DNA of 64,000 bases, from assembly GCA_900319105.1 (NCBI GenBank), contig ONND01000006.1, forward strand, positions 124,001-188,000, in the 5' to 3' direction. The notes below the pieces were generated by a model that made no database searches, was not told the DNA's origin, and was given only the letters and a program-made list of their open reading frames with translations. The position numbers and the translations under genes are program-made. Below, one piece after another: positions 31,448-39,163 of this stretch. The DNA comes from an uncultured Bacteroidales bacterium (GTDB lineage: Bacteria; Bacteroidota; Bacteroidia; Bacteroidales; Paludibacteraceae). Position 1 is the stretch's first letter, and every line of letters starts with the position of its first letter.

Positions 31448-31702
31448 TTACTTGCGGTTGCGGTTGCCGTAGCGAGACATAAACTTGTCCACACGACCGG
31501 CTGTGTCCACCAGCTTCGATTTGCCGGTATAGAACGGGTGGCTCGTGTTCGAGATCTCAAGCTTGATCAGAGGATACTGAACGCCGTCGATTTCGATGCT
31601 GTCCTTCGTAGCTGCCGTGGAGCGGCTGAAGAACTGAGTACCGTCAGACATATCTTTGAAAACTACTACGCGGTAGTTATCAGGATGAATTCCTTTTTTC
31701 AT
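31448..31702 (-). CDS. rpmE2: Ribosomal protein L31 type B
   Basis: An 84-residue large-subunit ribosomal protein. MKKGIHPDNYRVVVFKDMSD, TKDSIEIDGVQYPLIKLEIS and HPFYTGKSKLVDTAGRVDKF are all present. The zinc-binding cysteines of type A L31 are absent, so this is the zinc-independent type B form common in Bacteroidota. It starts 35 bp after rplI and ends at a strong terminator, so it may be read through from the rpsF operon. Confidence 0.95.
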   Translation of the reverse strand: MKKGIHPDNYRVVVFKDMSDGTQFFSRSTAATKDSIEIDGVQYPLIKLEISNTSHPFYTGKSKLVDTAGRVDKFMSRYGNRNRK

Positions 31703-31737
31703 AATACCTTCATAAATCTTTTGGTTAATACTCTAGT

Positions 31738-32181
31738 TTACTCAGCTACTACATTCAGCTTGATGTCAGCTTTTACCTCGCGGTGGAGACGAGCCTGTGC
31801 GGTGTACTCACCTACTTGCTTAATCGGCTCAGCGATCGTGATCACTTTCTTGTCGATATTGATCTCGTTAGCTGCGAGAGCCTGCGAGATTGCAGCGGTG
31901 GTAACGGTACCGAAGATCTTACCATCTTCGTTTGCTTTCACCTTGAGTTCGATTACTGTCTCAGCCAGCTTAGCCTCCAATGCCTGTGCGTCTGCCAGGA
32001 TCTTCGCTGCCTTGTGAGCCTGCTGTTTCAGGTTCTCTGCCAACTGCTTCTTGTTGCTCTCGTTGGCGATAATAGCTATCTTCTGAGGCAACAGATAGTT
32101 GCGTCCGTAGCCGTCACGTACTTTAACGATGTCGTTCTTGAAACCGAGGTTTGCAAGGTCTTGAATCAGAATTACTTCCAT
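31738..32181 (-). CDS. rplI: Ribosomal protein L9
   Basis: A 147-residue large-subunit protein. The N-terminal domain has MEVILIQDLANLGFKNDIVK and VRDGYGRNYLLPQKIAI, followed by the long connecting helix and a C-terminal domain (GKIFGTVTTAAISQAL). The start is the ATG at 32181, where the conserved N-terminus begins; an in-frame ATG 15 bp upstream is less likely. It is the third gene of the rpsF-rpsR-rplI operon, an arrangement conserved in many bacteria. A short CTAG word array touches the stop codon. Confidence 0.95.
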   Translation of the reverse strand: MEVILIQDLANLGFKNDIVKVRDGYGRNYLLPQKIAIIANESNKKQLAENLKQQAHKAAKILADAQALEAKLAETVIELKVKANEDGKIFGTVTTAAISQALAANEINIDKKVITIAEPIKQVGEYTAQARLHREVKADIKLNVVAE

Positions 32182-32212
32182 AATTTTTCCTTTCAATTAA
32201 GTCGGTTAAACA

Positions 32213-32479
32213 TTATTTCATCATATCCGTTACGTAAGGCAGCAATGCCAAGTGGCGTGCTTTCTTAACGGCCTGAGCAACTTTGCGTTGGAACTTCAAC
32301 GAAGTACCCGTGATACGGCGCGGAAGGATCTTGCCTTGCTCGTTCAGGAACTTCTTGAGGAACTCAGGATCTTTGTAATCGATGTACTTGATTCCGCTCT
32401 TCTTGAAACGGCAGTACTTTTTCTTCTTCTGATCCGAACCTTGCGGAGTCAGATAGCGAATTTCGTCATTCTGTGCCAT
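32213..32479 (-). CDS. rpsR: Ribosomal protein S18
   Basis: An 88-residue small-subunit protein with [38 protein letters not shown] and [13 protein letters not shown], the S18 core. It binds next to S6 on 16S rRNA. The gene starts 3 bp after rpsF and is followed by rplI. Confidence 0.96.
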   Translation of the reverse strand: MAQNDEIRYLTPQGSDQKKKKYCRFKKSGIKYIDYKDPEFLKKFLNEQGKILPRRITGTSLKFQRKVAQAVKKARHLALLPYVTDMMK

Positions 32480-32482
32480 AAC

Positions 32483-32836
32483 TTAAGCCTCCTCTACTTG
32501 AACGTTTTTACCTTTGTTACGACGCTTCTCAGCGTACTCGAATGCGTACTTGTCAAGACGCGTTGTCAGGAAGCGGATTACACGCTCGTCACGACGGAAC
32601 TCGGTCTCGAGGGTAGCGATTACTGCAGGATCTGCATCAAACTGAAGAATGAAGTAGAAACCTGAACTTTTACCTTGGATAGGGTAAGCGAGTTGCTTCA
32701 AGCCCCACTCCTCACGGTTCAGGATGGTACCGCCATTCTGCGTGAGAAGATTCTCGAATTTTTCTACAGCCTCCTTTGTCTGCGGCTCAGACAAAACGGG
32801 TGTCAATACGAAGGCTGTTTCATAATGATTTACCAT
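32483..32836 (-). CDS. rpsF: Ribosomal protein S6
   Basis: A 117-residue small-subunit protein: [20 protein letters not shown] at the N-terminus, [20 protein letters not shown] in the middle and [19 protein letters not shown] near the end. First gene of the rpsF-rpsR-rplI operon. The promoter is at 32948-32979; the ~105-nt leader carries a small TCTCG/CGAGA hairpin and a CTAGG word array (32872-32912). A Bacteroidota S6:S18-binding leader is possible in this place, but I could not recognise its conserved core. Confidence 0.95.
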   Translation of the reverse strand: MVNHYETAFVLTPVLSEPQTKEAVEKFENLLTQNGGTILNREEWGLKQLAYPIQGKSSGFYFILQFDADPAVIATLETEFRRDERVIRFLTTRLDKYAFEYAEKRRNKGKNVQVEEA

Positions 32837-32871
32837 TGTTTAGTAAACTTTGTTTAATTTGTTAATACTAT

Positions 32872-32912
32872 TTCCTAGTCTTACCTAGGTCACCCTAGGT
32901 TTTCCTAGTTTC
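32872..32912. repeat. Word array in rpsF leader (CCTAGGT type)
   Basis: TCCTAGTC, TACCTAGGTC, ACCCTAGGTT, TTCCTAGTTT in tandem. Two of the words contain the palindrome CCTAGG, so the leader RNA could pair with itself. Confidence 0.75.
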
Positions 32913-32947
32913 CTTATACATTCTCTCGCATAACGAGAAAAAGCATG

Positions 32948-32979
32948 CAAAATTACTGCTTTTTTTTGACATACGCAAA
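32948..32979 (-). promoter_or_regulatory. rpsF operon promoter
   Basis: Minus strand: TTTG, 20 nt, TAATTTTG, then CATGC. The -33 end reads TTTGCGTATGTCAAAA. Divergent from the pullulanase promoter 45 bp away. Confidence 0.85.
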
Positions 32980-33024
32980 TCTTTTAAGGAAAAAATGCAA
33001 AAATCTTGTGTTTTGCTATTTTTG

Positions 33025-33056
33025 TTTGCACATATGCAATCTTTTTTGTACCTTTG
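33025..33056 (+). promoter_or_regulatory. Pullulanase gene promoter
   Basis: TTTG, 20 nt, TACCTTTG, followed by CAGTCGCAAAC. The -33 box begins TTTGCACATATGCAA. The start codon lies 24 nt after the -7 box. Confidence 0.88.
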
Positions 33057-33080
33057 CAGTCGCAAACAAAATCTAATAAT

Positions 33081-35006
33081 ATGCGTAAAACACTTATTCT
33101 TATGCTTTGTGCAGCATTGGTTGCTTGCTCTGCCAAGCAGCAGAAGATGGAGGACGAGTGCCTCTACAGTCCCTCGAAAACCCAATTTGCTTTCTGGTCC
33201 AACGCGGCCGAAGCGATGGAAGTGCTCATCTATGACGATGCCGTCACGGATCAGCATCTGCCCCTCTCTCTCGTCAAGGACTCCGATAACTACTGGCGAG
33301 CGACCTTGCACGGAGACATGATCGGCAAGTACTACACCGTCCGCTCGTTCCAGAACGGCGAGTGGGCTCCCGAAGCACCGGGTATCTTTGCCAAGGCCGT
33401 TTCTGTCAACGGACAGCGTGCTGCCATTATTGATCTGAAGGCCACCAACCCCGATGGCTGGGACAAAGATCAGCGTCCTGCCATGCCGGATAGGACCGAT
33501 ATCGTTGTCTATGAGACCCACCTGCGCGACTTCACGATGTCGCCTTATTCGGGTGTCACCAACAAAGGTAAATTCCTCGGCCTTACCGAAGAAGCGCCGC
33601 TCAACTATCTCAAAGAACTCGGCATTACCCACCTCCAGCTCCTGCCTTTCTTTGATTACGGCTCGATCGATGAAACAACCCTCGATCAGAACAAATATAA
33701 CTGGGGTTACGATCCCGTGAACTACAACGCCCCGGATGGCGGATATAGTACGGATCCGTATGATCCGGCTTGCCGTATCCGCGAAGTGAAACAGATGATC
33801 CAGGCGCTCCACAAAGCCGGTATCCGCGTCATCATGGATGTCGTCTATAACCATACCTACGACGTGATGGGCTGTGCGCTCGGCCGCGTCGTACCGAAGT
33901 ATTTCTACCGCCTCAACGCCGATGGCACGTACGCGAACGGCTCGGGCTGCGGTAACGAGACCGCTTCCGACCATGAGATGTACCGCCGGTTCATGGTGGA
34001 ATCCGTTTGTTACTGGGCACGTGAGTACCACATCGACGGTTTCCGCTTCGACCTCATGGGCATCCATGACCAGGAGACCATGAACGCCATCCGTGCAGCC
34101 CTCGACCAGATAGACCCGACCATCCTCACGTACGGCGAAGGATGGGCTGCCATGGCTCCGGCTTATCCCTACGAAGAACTCGCCATGAAAGCCTGGACCT
34201 ATAAGATGCCGCGTGTGGGCGCGTTCAGCGACGATATCCGTAACGCCCTCATCGGCTCGCCTTTTGATCACGAGCGCGGCTTCGCGTCCGGTAATCCTGC
34301 CGGTAAGCAAGCCCTCATGAACGGTCTTGTAGGATGTATCGGTTTTGAGGATCCGAATGGTTCGCTGGGCTCGGAGCCTCTCCGGTGGGCGGGCGAACCG
34401 ATGCAGCATGTATCGTACATCACCTGCCACGACAATTATTGCCTCCGGGACCGCATCGCTGTTTCTGCTTCTGATGAGAGTGAAGAGACCCAACTGCGTA
34501 TGAATAAGCTCGCCCAGACTGCTGTCCTCGTCTCCCAAGGTATGACTTTTATCTATGGCGGCGAAGAACTCTATCGTACCAAGCAGGGCATCGACAACAG
34601 TTACCAGAGCCCCGATTCGATTAACATCATCCCATGGGAGAACCGCGAGAAATATGCGGATCTGCATGACTATTACCAAGCCATGATTGCTATCCGTCGT
34701 GCCCACAAAGGCTTCCGTTTAGGCTGCGCTGAGGCGGTTAAAGAGCATGTGGAGTTCGTGCCGACCGGGAACGAGTCGCTCGTCATCTACCGCATCAAAG
34801 ACCTCGAAGGTATTGATACGGCTAAGTCGCTTATGGTTATCCTGAATGGTAGTGCACAAACGGTTACGTGCGACCTGCCGGAGATGACTGGTGAGTGTGT
34901 GCTCTTGGCGGCGGATGGTCAAGCCAACCCGGACGGCCTCGATTTTGCACCCTATGACAAAATCGATGTAGCGCCTTATTCGGCTACTATTTTAGCGGAA
35001 TACTAA
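33081..35006 (+). CDS. pulA: Type I pullulanase-like lipoprotein (GH13)
   Basis: A 641-residue glycoside hydrolase cleaving alpha-1,6 branches in pullulan, starch or glycogen. The lipoprotein signal MRKTLILMLCAALVAC has its lipobox Cys at 16, so it is envelope-anchored. An N-terminal carbohydrate-binding/E-set domain (about 30-135) is followed by the GH13 barrel: pullulanase signature YNWGYDP near 207, DVVYNHT near 253, GFRFDLMGIHD near 320 (nucleophile Asp), YGEGW near 351 (acid Glu) and TCHDN near 449. A C-terminal beta domain closes the protein. The start at 33081 is set by the promoter and signal peptide. It stands alone, not in a visible starch-utilisation (sus) cluster. Confidence 0.9.
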   Translation: MRKTLILMLCAALVACSAKQQKMEDECLYSPSKTQFAFWSNAAEAMEVLIYDDAVTDQHLPLSLVKDSDNYWRATLHGDMIGKYYTVRSFQNGEWAPEAPGIFAKAVSVNGQRAAIIDLKATNPDGWDKDQRPAMPDRTDIVVYETHLRDFTMSPYSGVTNKGKFLGLTEEAPLNYLKELGITHLQLLPFFDYGSIDETTLDQNKYNWGYDPVNYNAPDGGYSTDPYDPACRIREVKQMIQALHKAGIRVIMDVVYNHTYDVMGCALGRVVPKYFYRLNADGTYANGSGCGNETASDHEMYRRFMVESVCYWAREYHIDGFRFDLMGIHDQETMNAIRAALDQIDPTILTYGEGWAAMAPAYPYEELAMKAWTYKMPRVGAFSDDIRNALIGSPFDHERGFASGNPAGKQALMNGLVGCIGFEDPNGSLGSEPLRWAGEPMQHVSYITCHDNYCLRDRIAVSASDESEETQLRMNKLAQTAVLVSQGMTFIYGGEELYRTKQGIDNSYQSPDSINIIPWENREKYADLHDYYQAMIAIRRAHKGFRLGCAEAVKEHVEFVPTGNESLVIYRIKDLEGIDTAKSLMVILNGSAQTVTCDLPEMTGECVLLAADGQANPDGLDFAPYDKIDVAPYSATILAEY

Positions 35007-35008
35007 TT

Positions 35009-35040
35009 CCTAACCGCTAATCGCTAACCGGTAATCGCTT
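35009..35040. repeat. Word array at uvrB stop codon (CTAACCGCTAATCG type)
   Basis: CTAACCG, CTAATCG, CTAACCG, GTAATCG in tandem between the convergent pulA and uvrB genes. On the minus strand it encodes the final ITG and the TAG stop of uvrB. Confidence 0.85.
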
Positions 35041-36995
35041 GCAAGCGATTCTGCATCTCGAGCATTTCGTCTCGTAGGAAAGCGGCGGTCTCAAAGTCCG
35101 TCGCTTTTGCTGCGGCGAGCATCGCTTTGCGTTTGTCGTCGATGGCTTTCTCCAGTCTCTTGGCGTCCATCTTCTGCCACTCGGCGTTCTTCCAACCGGC
35201 TTTGATAGATTCGGTCAGTTTGCGCTTCTCCTCCTCCGGATCTTTATAGAGACCGGCAAGGGCAGAAGTGTTGATCTCTTTCTTGATAGGCGTCGGGGTG
35301 ATCCCGTGCTCCTCGTTATATTTCATCTGGATCGCGCGGCGGCGGTTCGTCTCGTTGATGGTAGCCTGCATCGCCGGTGTGATCTTGTCGCCATACAAAA
35401 CCGCTTTGCCGTGTACGTGTCGGGCGGCGCGTCCTACCGTCTGAGTCAGACTTCGTTGGTCGCGCAGGAATCCCGTCTTGTCCGCATCCAAGATGGCTAC
35501 CAGACTCACTTCCGGCAGGTCCAGTCCTTCGCGCAGCAGGTTCACGCCTACTAACACATCGTACTCGCCGCGACGCAAGTCCTCCATGATCTTCACACGT
35601 TCGATGGTATCTATATCGGAGTGGATATAAGCGGATTTGATGCGGTACTTACGCAGGTATTCGTCCAACTCTTCTGCCATCCGCTTTGTCAGCGTCGTGA
35701 CAAGGCATCGTTCGTTACGGTGAATCCTAAACTTGATCTCGTCCATCAGGTCGTCCACCTGGTCTTTGGTCGGTCGTACTTCGATCTCCGGATCTAACAA
35801 ACCTGTCGGTCTGATCAACTGGTCGATGACGATGCCTTCGCTCCGTTCCAACTCATATTCGTCCGGCGTAGCCGACACATAAATCGTCTGACCCGTTTTC
35901 TGCTCGAACTCATCGAACTTGAGCGGTCGGTTATCGCGTGCAGCCGGCAGACGGAATCCGTATGTAACAAGGTTGTCCTTACGCGCCTTGTCGCCGCCGT
36001 ACATACCGCGGATCTGAGGAACGGTCACATGGCTCTCATCGATGACGAGCAGCATATCTTTTGGGAAATAATCCAGCAGACAATAGGGTGGTGTACCGGG
36101 TTCGCGACCGTCGAAATAACGGCTGTAGTTCTCCACACCCGAGCAGTAACCCAACTCATCTAACATCTCTAAATCGTACTTCACACGCTCCTCGATACGC
36201 TTGGCATAGAGCTCTTCGCCGATAGAGGTGAAGTACTCAATCTGTTTCGCCAGGTCTTCCTTGATCTGCTCTTTGGCTGCAGCGATACGTTCGGGCGAGG
36301 TAAGGAAGATGGTGGCCGGCGAGAGGTTATAGTGGTCAAACTCTTCGAGCACTTGTCCGCTGATAGGGTCAATAGTCAGGATGGCGTCTATCTCATTCCC
36401 GAAGTATTCAATGCGTACGATATAATCCGCGTACGCGAGGGCAATGTCTATCGTGTCGCCTTTGACACGGAAACGACCTCGTGCCAATTCGACGTCATTA
36501 CGCACGTATTGCGCGCTCACGAGTTGCTTGAGCAAGGTGTCCATCGGGATCTCGGTGCCCCGTTTCAGTTCGATCACGTTCTGCGTGAAGTCCTGCGGCG
36601 ACCCCAAGCCATAGATGCAACTGACCGAAGAGACGATGATCACATCTTTTCGTCCGCTCAGCAGAGCTGCTACGGCGCTCAAACGCAGCCGGTCGATCTC
36701 TTCGTTGATGCTCAGGTCCTTCTCGATATACAAGTCTGTACTGGGGATATACGCCTCCGGCTGGTAGTAGTCGTAATACGAGACGAAATACTCCACCGCG
36801 TTGTGGGGGAAGAACGCCTTCATCTCTGAGTACAACTGCGCCGCGAGGGTCTTGTTATGACTCATGATAAGGGTGGGGACCGGTCACACCGAGTAACACC
36901 TGCGCATCTGCGCCGGCATTGATCCCATCAACCAGCGCCTTTATCGCCTCCGGCTGATCGCCTGTCGGCTTATATGGAGATTCAAGTTTAAACAT
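35024..36995 (-). pseudogene. uvrB: uvrB lacking the P-loop region (frameshifted at codon ~42)
   Basis: UvrB is the damage-verifying helicase of nucleotide excision repair. The 5' part reads [20 protein letters not shown] to LLGVTG and then runs into PHPYHES and a stop. The conserved continuation ([20 protein letters not shown]) begins in another frame, and from the ATG at 36865 an uninterrupted 613-codon frame carries the rest: [11 protein letters not shown], beta-hairpin region, RSLTQTVGRAARH, and the UvrC-binding UVR motif near the end. The segment SGKTF plus roughly ten following codons, containing the ATP-binding P-loop, is missing. The rest shows no decay, so the loss is recent, tolerated or artefactual. 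Confidence 0.85.
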
Positions 36996-37004
36996 ATCGA
37001 ACGG

Positions 37005-37035
37005 CAAAGGTACAACAAAAATTGCACATATGCAA
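37005..37035 (-). promoter_or_regulatory. uvrB promoter
   Basis: Minus strand: CTTG, 20 nt, TACCTTTG, with TTGCATATGTGCAA at the -33 side and GTTG before the -7 box. The uvrB ATG is 9 nt from the -7 box. An almost identical copy is at 39012-39042. Confidence 0.9.
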
Positions 37036-37201
37036 GTTTTTGAGGATGAATTTTTCTTTAGCAAATAAAATTTGCGTGTTTAGGAGGGATATTTTACGTT
37101 TATGCTTGTATAAAAACGGGAAATAGCACTCATAAACGCAGGGAGTTATCCCATAAGAAAAATTCTTCCTCATGTTTGCATATGCCCGGCAGGACGCGAC
37201 C

Positions 37202-37246
37202 GTACTTTCGGGGGAATGCCCGTAGGGCAGGCGGCGTCCGAAGTAC
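37202..37246. repeat. Two-stem hairpin element, copy 2
   Basis: Outer stem GTACTTTCGG (37202-37211) pairs with CCGAAGTAC (37238-37246) with one bulged T. The inner hairpin TGCCC-GTA-GGGCA is at 37217-37229. Unpaired strands GGGAA and GGCGGCGT match copy 1 at 24744-24785. Its right arm occupies the place of the -7 box of a promoter-like sequence (TTGCATATGTGCA at 37254-37266 on the minus strand). Confidence 0.65.
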
Positions 37247-37345
37247 TACAAATTCTGCACATATGCAAGTGTTCGGGCATTTTTTTGCCAAATAAAATGA
37301 ATTTTTATCTGTTGTATGGTTCAATCCCGCGACCATCTCGCGACC
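37247..37345. repeat. Partial copy of the uvrB upstream region
   Basis: From the TGCACATATGCAAG element through TTTTTTTGCCAAATAAAATG to the words CGCGACCAT, this matches 39030-39125, upstream of the second uvrB fragment, with few differences. The intergenic stretch 36996-37577 otherwise holds the uvrB promoter, hairpin copy 2, a word array and a terminator, and no gene that I can support. Confidence 0.75.
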
Positions 37346-37420
37346 ATTACGGACATCTACGTCCCGGCCTTTCTCTGTGCATTTTTCGCGCATCATTGCG
37401 CGAACCCGTCTTCTTTGTCT

Positions 37421-37461
37421 GCCGTTTAACCGTCATTTAGCCGTCATTTGGCTGTCATTTA
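37421..37461. repeat. Intergenic word array (CCGTCATTTAG type)
   Basis: GCCGTTTAA, CCGTCATTTA, GCCGTCATTTG, GCTGTCATTTA in tandem. Confidence 0.75.
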
Positions 37462-37509
37462 CATTACCACATCGTTACCACTACGTACGTCTCTATACCA
37501 TTTTTTGAC

Positions 37510-37536
37510 AAAAAACGCCGGTCTATGACCGACGTT
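37510..37536 (-). terminator. Terminator of the exported-protein gene at 37578
   Basis: Minus strand: AAACGTCGGTC-ATA-GACCGGCGTT followed by TTTTT. It lies 42 nt after the stop of the gene at 37578. Confidence 0.75.
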
Positions 37537-37577
37537 TAAGGATATTTATAAAAAGAGGTGTTAGGGCGGCAATCCTG

Positions 37578-38273
37578 CTATTTTGTGATTTGCTCTTTGA
37601 TTATAGGAGTTATTTCTGAAATAATCTCTTGATATGCTTCTTTTGCGGCATATTCAAAATTGCGAGTATCGCCGCCTTTTTCATTAAACGCATTTTGATA
37701 GACCCTTTTCCCATTAGCCATTTTGTCAATACTCAATTTCAAATCAACATAACTGAAATAGGTGGAAAAACTGCCGGTGGTCATTTTGTTTCCTTCACGG
37801 GAAGATGCGTGAATGGTAACAACCCAGTCTGCCTGTTCTTTATCTTCCAAGAAAGAACATCCTATATCCGCTAATTGCCCTTGTATTTCATCTACAAGCG
37901 AGTACGCGTTACCAAAAATGCTTGCATCACAGTCAATATACACTCCAATGGCATTTTTGAGTTGAGCAGCTTTGTTAATCAAAAACCGTTTGGTTTCTTG
38001 CGCTTGCGAGATGAGCAGTTCTTCCTCGTCTATTTCCTCTCCATTAATAGAAGCTTCTTTTTGGTAGGCTTCTATTTGCTCCATTTGCTTTAGTGCTTCC
38101 TCAACCATCTCTCGTGCCTGCACTTTTTCGCCTTTTTTGATAAGCATATTGATTTGAGGAATGGATCCCTCCACCTTACCTAATTCATAGGTAATCCGCC
38201 GCGTCAAGTTGTCTGCTTGTGCAAATGATACCAATGAAAGAAACAAGATTAGTGCTATAAATAATTTCTTCAT
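37578..38273 (-). CDS. Exported protein with coiled-coil segment, LPP20-like C-terminus
   Basis: A 231-residue protein with signal peptide MKKLFIALILFLSLVSFAQA. The middle (about 45-110) is predicted to be helical and charged (EKVQAREMVEEALKQMEQIE). The C-terminal half (SFLEDKEQADWVVTIHASS, then FNEKGGDTRNFEYAAKEAYQ) has the strand-strand-helix pattern seen in LPP20/TolB-N-like periplasmic proteins. Function is unknown. It lies 14 bp after the FGE-domain remnant on the same strand and was probably the second gene of that operon; its expression may now depend on the duplicated uvrB promoter. Composition is more AT-rich than the flanking uvrB. Confidence 0.7.
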   Translation of the reverse strand: MKKLFIALILFLSLVSFAQADNLTRRITYELGKVEGSIPQINMLIKKGEKVQAREMVEEALKQMEQIEAYQKEASINGEEIDEEELLISQAQETKRFLINKAAQLKNAIGVYIDCDASIFGNAYSLVDEIQGQLADIGCSFLEDKEQADWVVTIHASSREGNKMTTGSFSTYFSYVDLKLSIDKMANGKRVYQNAFNEKGGDTRNFEYAAKEAYQEIISEITPIIKEQITK

Positions 38274-38287
38274 GTGATAATAGATAT

Positions 38288-38640
38288 TTAGGGAATACAG
38301 ATTACTCGGAATCCGGTATTATACGTGCGAATATTGGGAAATTCAGAGCCTCTGCTGGACACTCGGCAATTCCGTGCACTATCTTCAAAACTACCGCCAC
38401 GGCAGGAACGTTTTGAATCTTTGGTGTACCAGTCCTTACACCATTCGGCTACATTACCGGACATATCAAATATACCCAAAGCATTTGCTTCTTTTTCTCC
38501 ACAAGGATGAGTGGCAAAACCGTTCTTACTATACCATGCGATATTGTCAAGCAGATCGCTGCCAGCATATTTACTACCATCACTTGCAATGCCACCGCGT
38601 GCTGCATACTCCCATTGAGCTTCTGTAGGTAATGTGTAAT
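38288..38640 (-). pseudogene. 3' half of a formylglycine-generating-enzyme-like (FGE-sulfatase) gene
   Basis: About 117 codons encode the C-terminal half of an FGE/SUMF1-type fold: [53 protein letters not shown] and TGFRVICIP. Members either convert sulfatase cysteines to formylglycine or serve as secreted binding domains. The 5' half is absent; at 38640 the frame passes directly, without a stop, into a duplicated piece of uvrB (LSGR joined to NYTLP). An ordinary FGE gene would read a similar GRNYTLP here, so the joint falls in a short stretch of shared sequence. Confidence 0.85.
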
Positions 38641-39002
38641 TTCGTCCGCTCAGCAGAACTGCTACGGCGCTCAAACGCAGCCGGTCAATCTCTTCGTTGA
38701 TGCTCAGGTCCTTCTCGATATACAAGTCTGTACTGGGGATATACGCCTCCGGCTGGTAGTAGTCGTAATATGAGACGAAATACTCCACCGCGTTGTGGGG
38801 GAAGAACGCCTTCATCTCTGAGTACAACTGCGCCGCGAGGGTCTTGTTATGACTCATGATAAGGGTGGGGAAACGTTTTACCGCTACCTGTCACACCGAG
38901 TAACACCTGCGCTTCTGCGCCGGCATTGATCCCATCAACCAGCGCCTTTATCGCCTCCGGCTGATCGCCTGTCGGCTTATATGGAGATTCAAGTTTAAAC
39001 AT
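38641..39002 (-). pseudogene. Duplicated 5' fragment of uvrB, fused to FGE remnant
   Basis: This 362-bp piece is almost identical to 36649-36995. It covers the uvrB start ([13 protein letters not shown]) to codon ~113 ([10 protein letters not shown]). Unlike the longer copy, the P-loop GVTGSGKTF is present, but it is followed by the same frameshift (PHPYHES and stop). The longer copy differs here by a further 15-bp loss, so the frameshift predates the duplication. From ATG 38857 the frame is open through to the FGE remnant, giving a potential 189-residue chimeric protein. Confidence 0.85.
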
Positions 39003-39011
39003 ATCGAACTG

Positions 39012-39042
39012 CAAAGGTACAACAAAAATTGCACATATGCAA
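39012..39042 (-). promoter_or_regulatory. Promoter of the duplicated uvrB fragment
   Basis: Minus strand: CTTG, 20 nt, TACCTTTG, identical in its boxes to the uvrB promoter at 37005-37035. It could drive the uvrB-FGE chimera and the exported-protein gene after it. Confidence 0.85.
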
Positions 39043-39163
39043 GCGTTCGGGTATTTTTTTGCCAAATAAAATGGAATTTTATCTGTTTATGGTTCAATCC
39101 CGCGACCTCTACGGGACTATTACGGACGTCTTGGAGGAGTGAGTATCCAATGTATTGTTGTAT

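Noticed and set aside
30553..31560. A longer start for the PnuC-like gene at 31560
   Set aside because: The extra 73 codons run back through the rpmE terminator and coding region and read as low-complexity Arg/Thr/Ala sequence.
37130..37396. An 88-codon minus-strand frame upstream of uvrB
   Set aside because: It runs through the hairpin element and repeated promoter DNA, and the translation looks like random sequence.
36649..39125. Insertion sequence or integrated element causing the uvrB duplication
   Set aside because: No transposase, inverted terminal repeats or target-site duplication was found; the joints fit simple recombination at short shared sequence or an assembly artefact.
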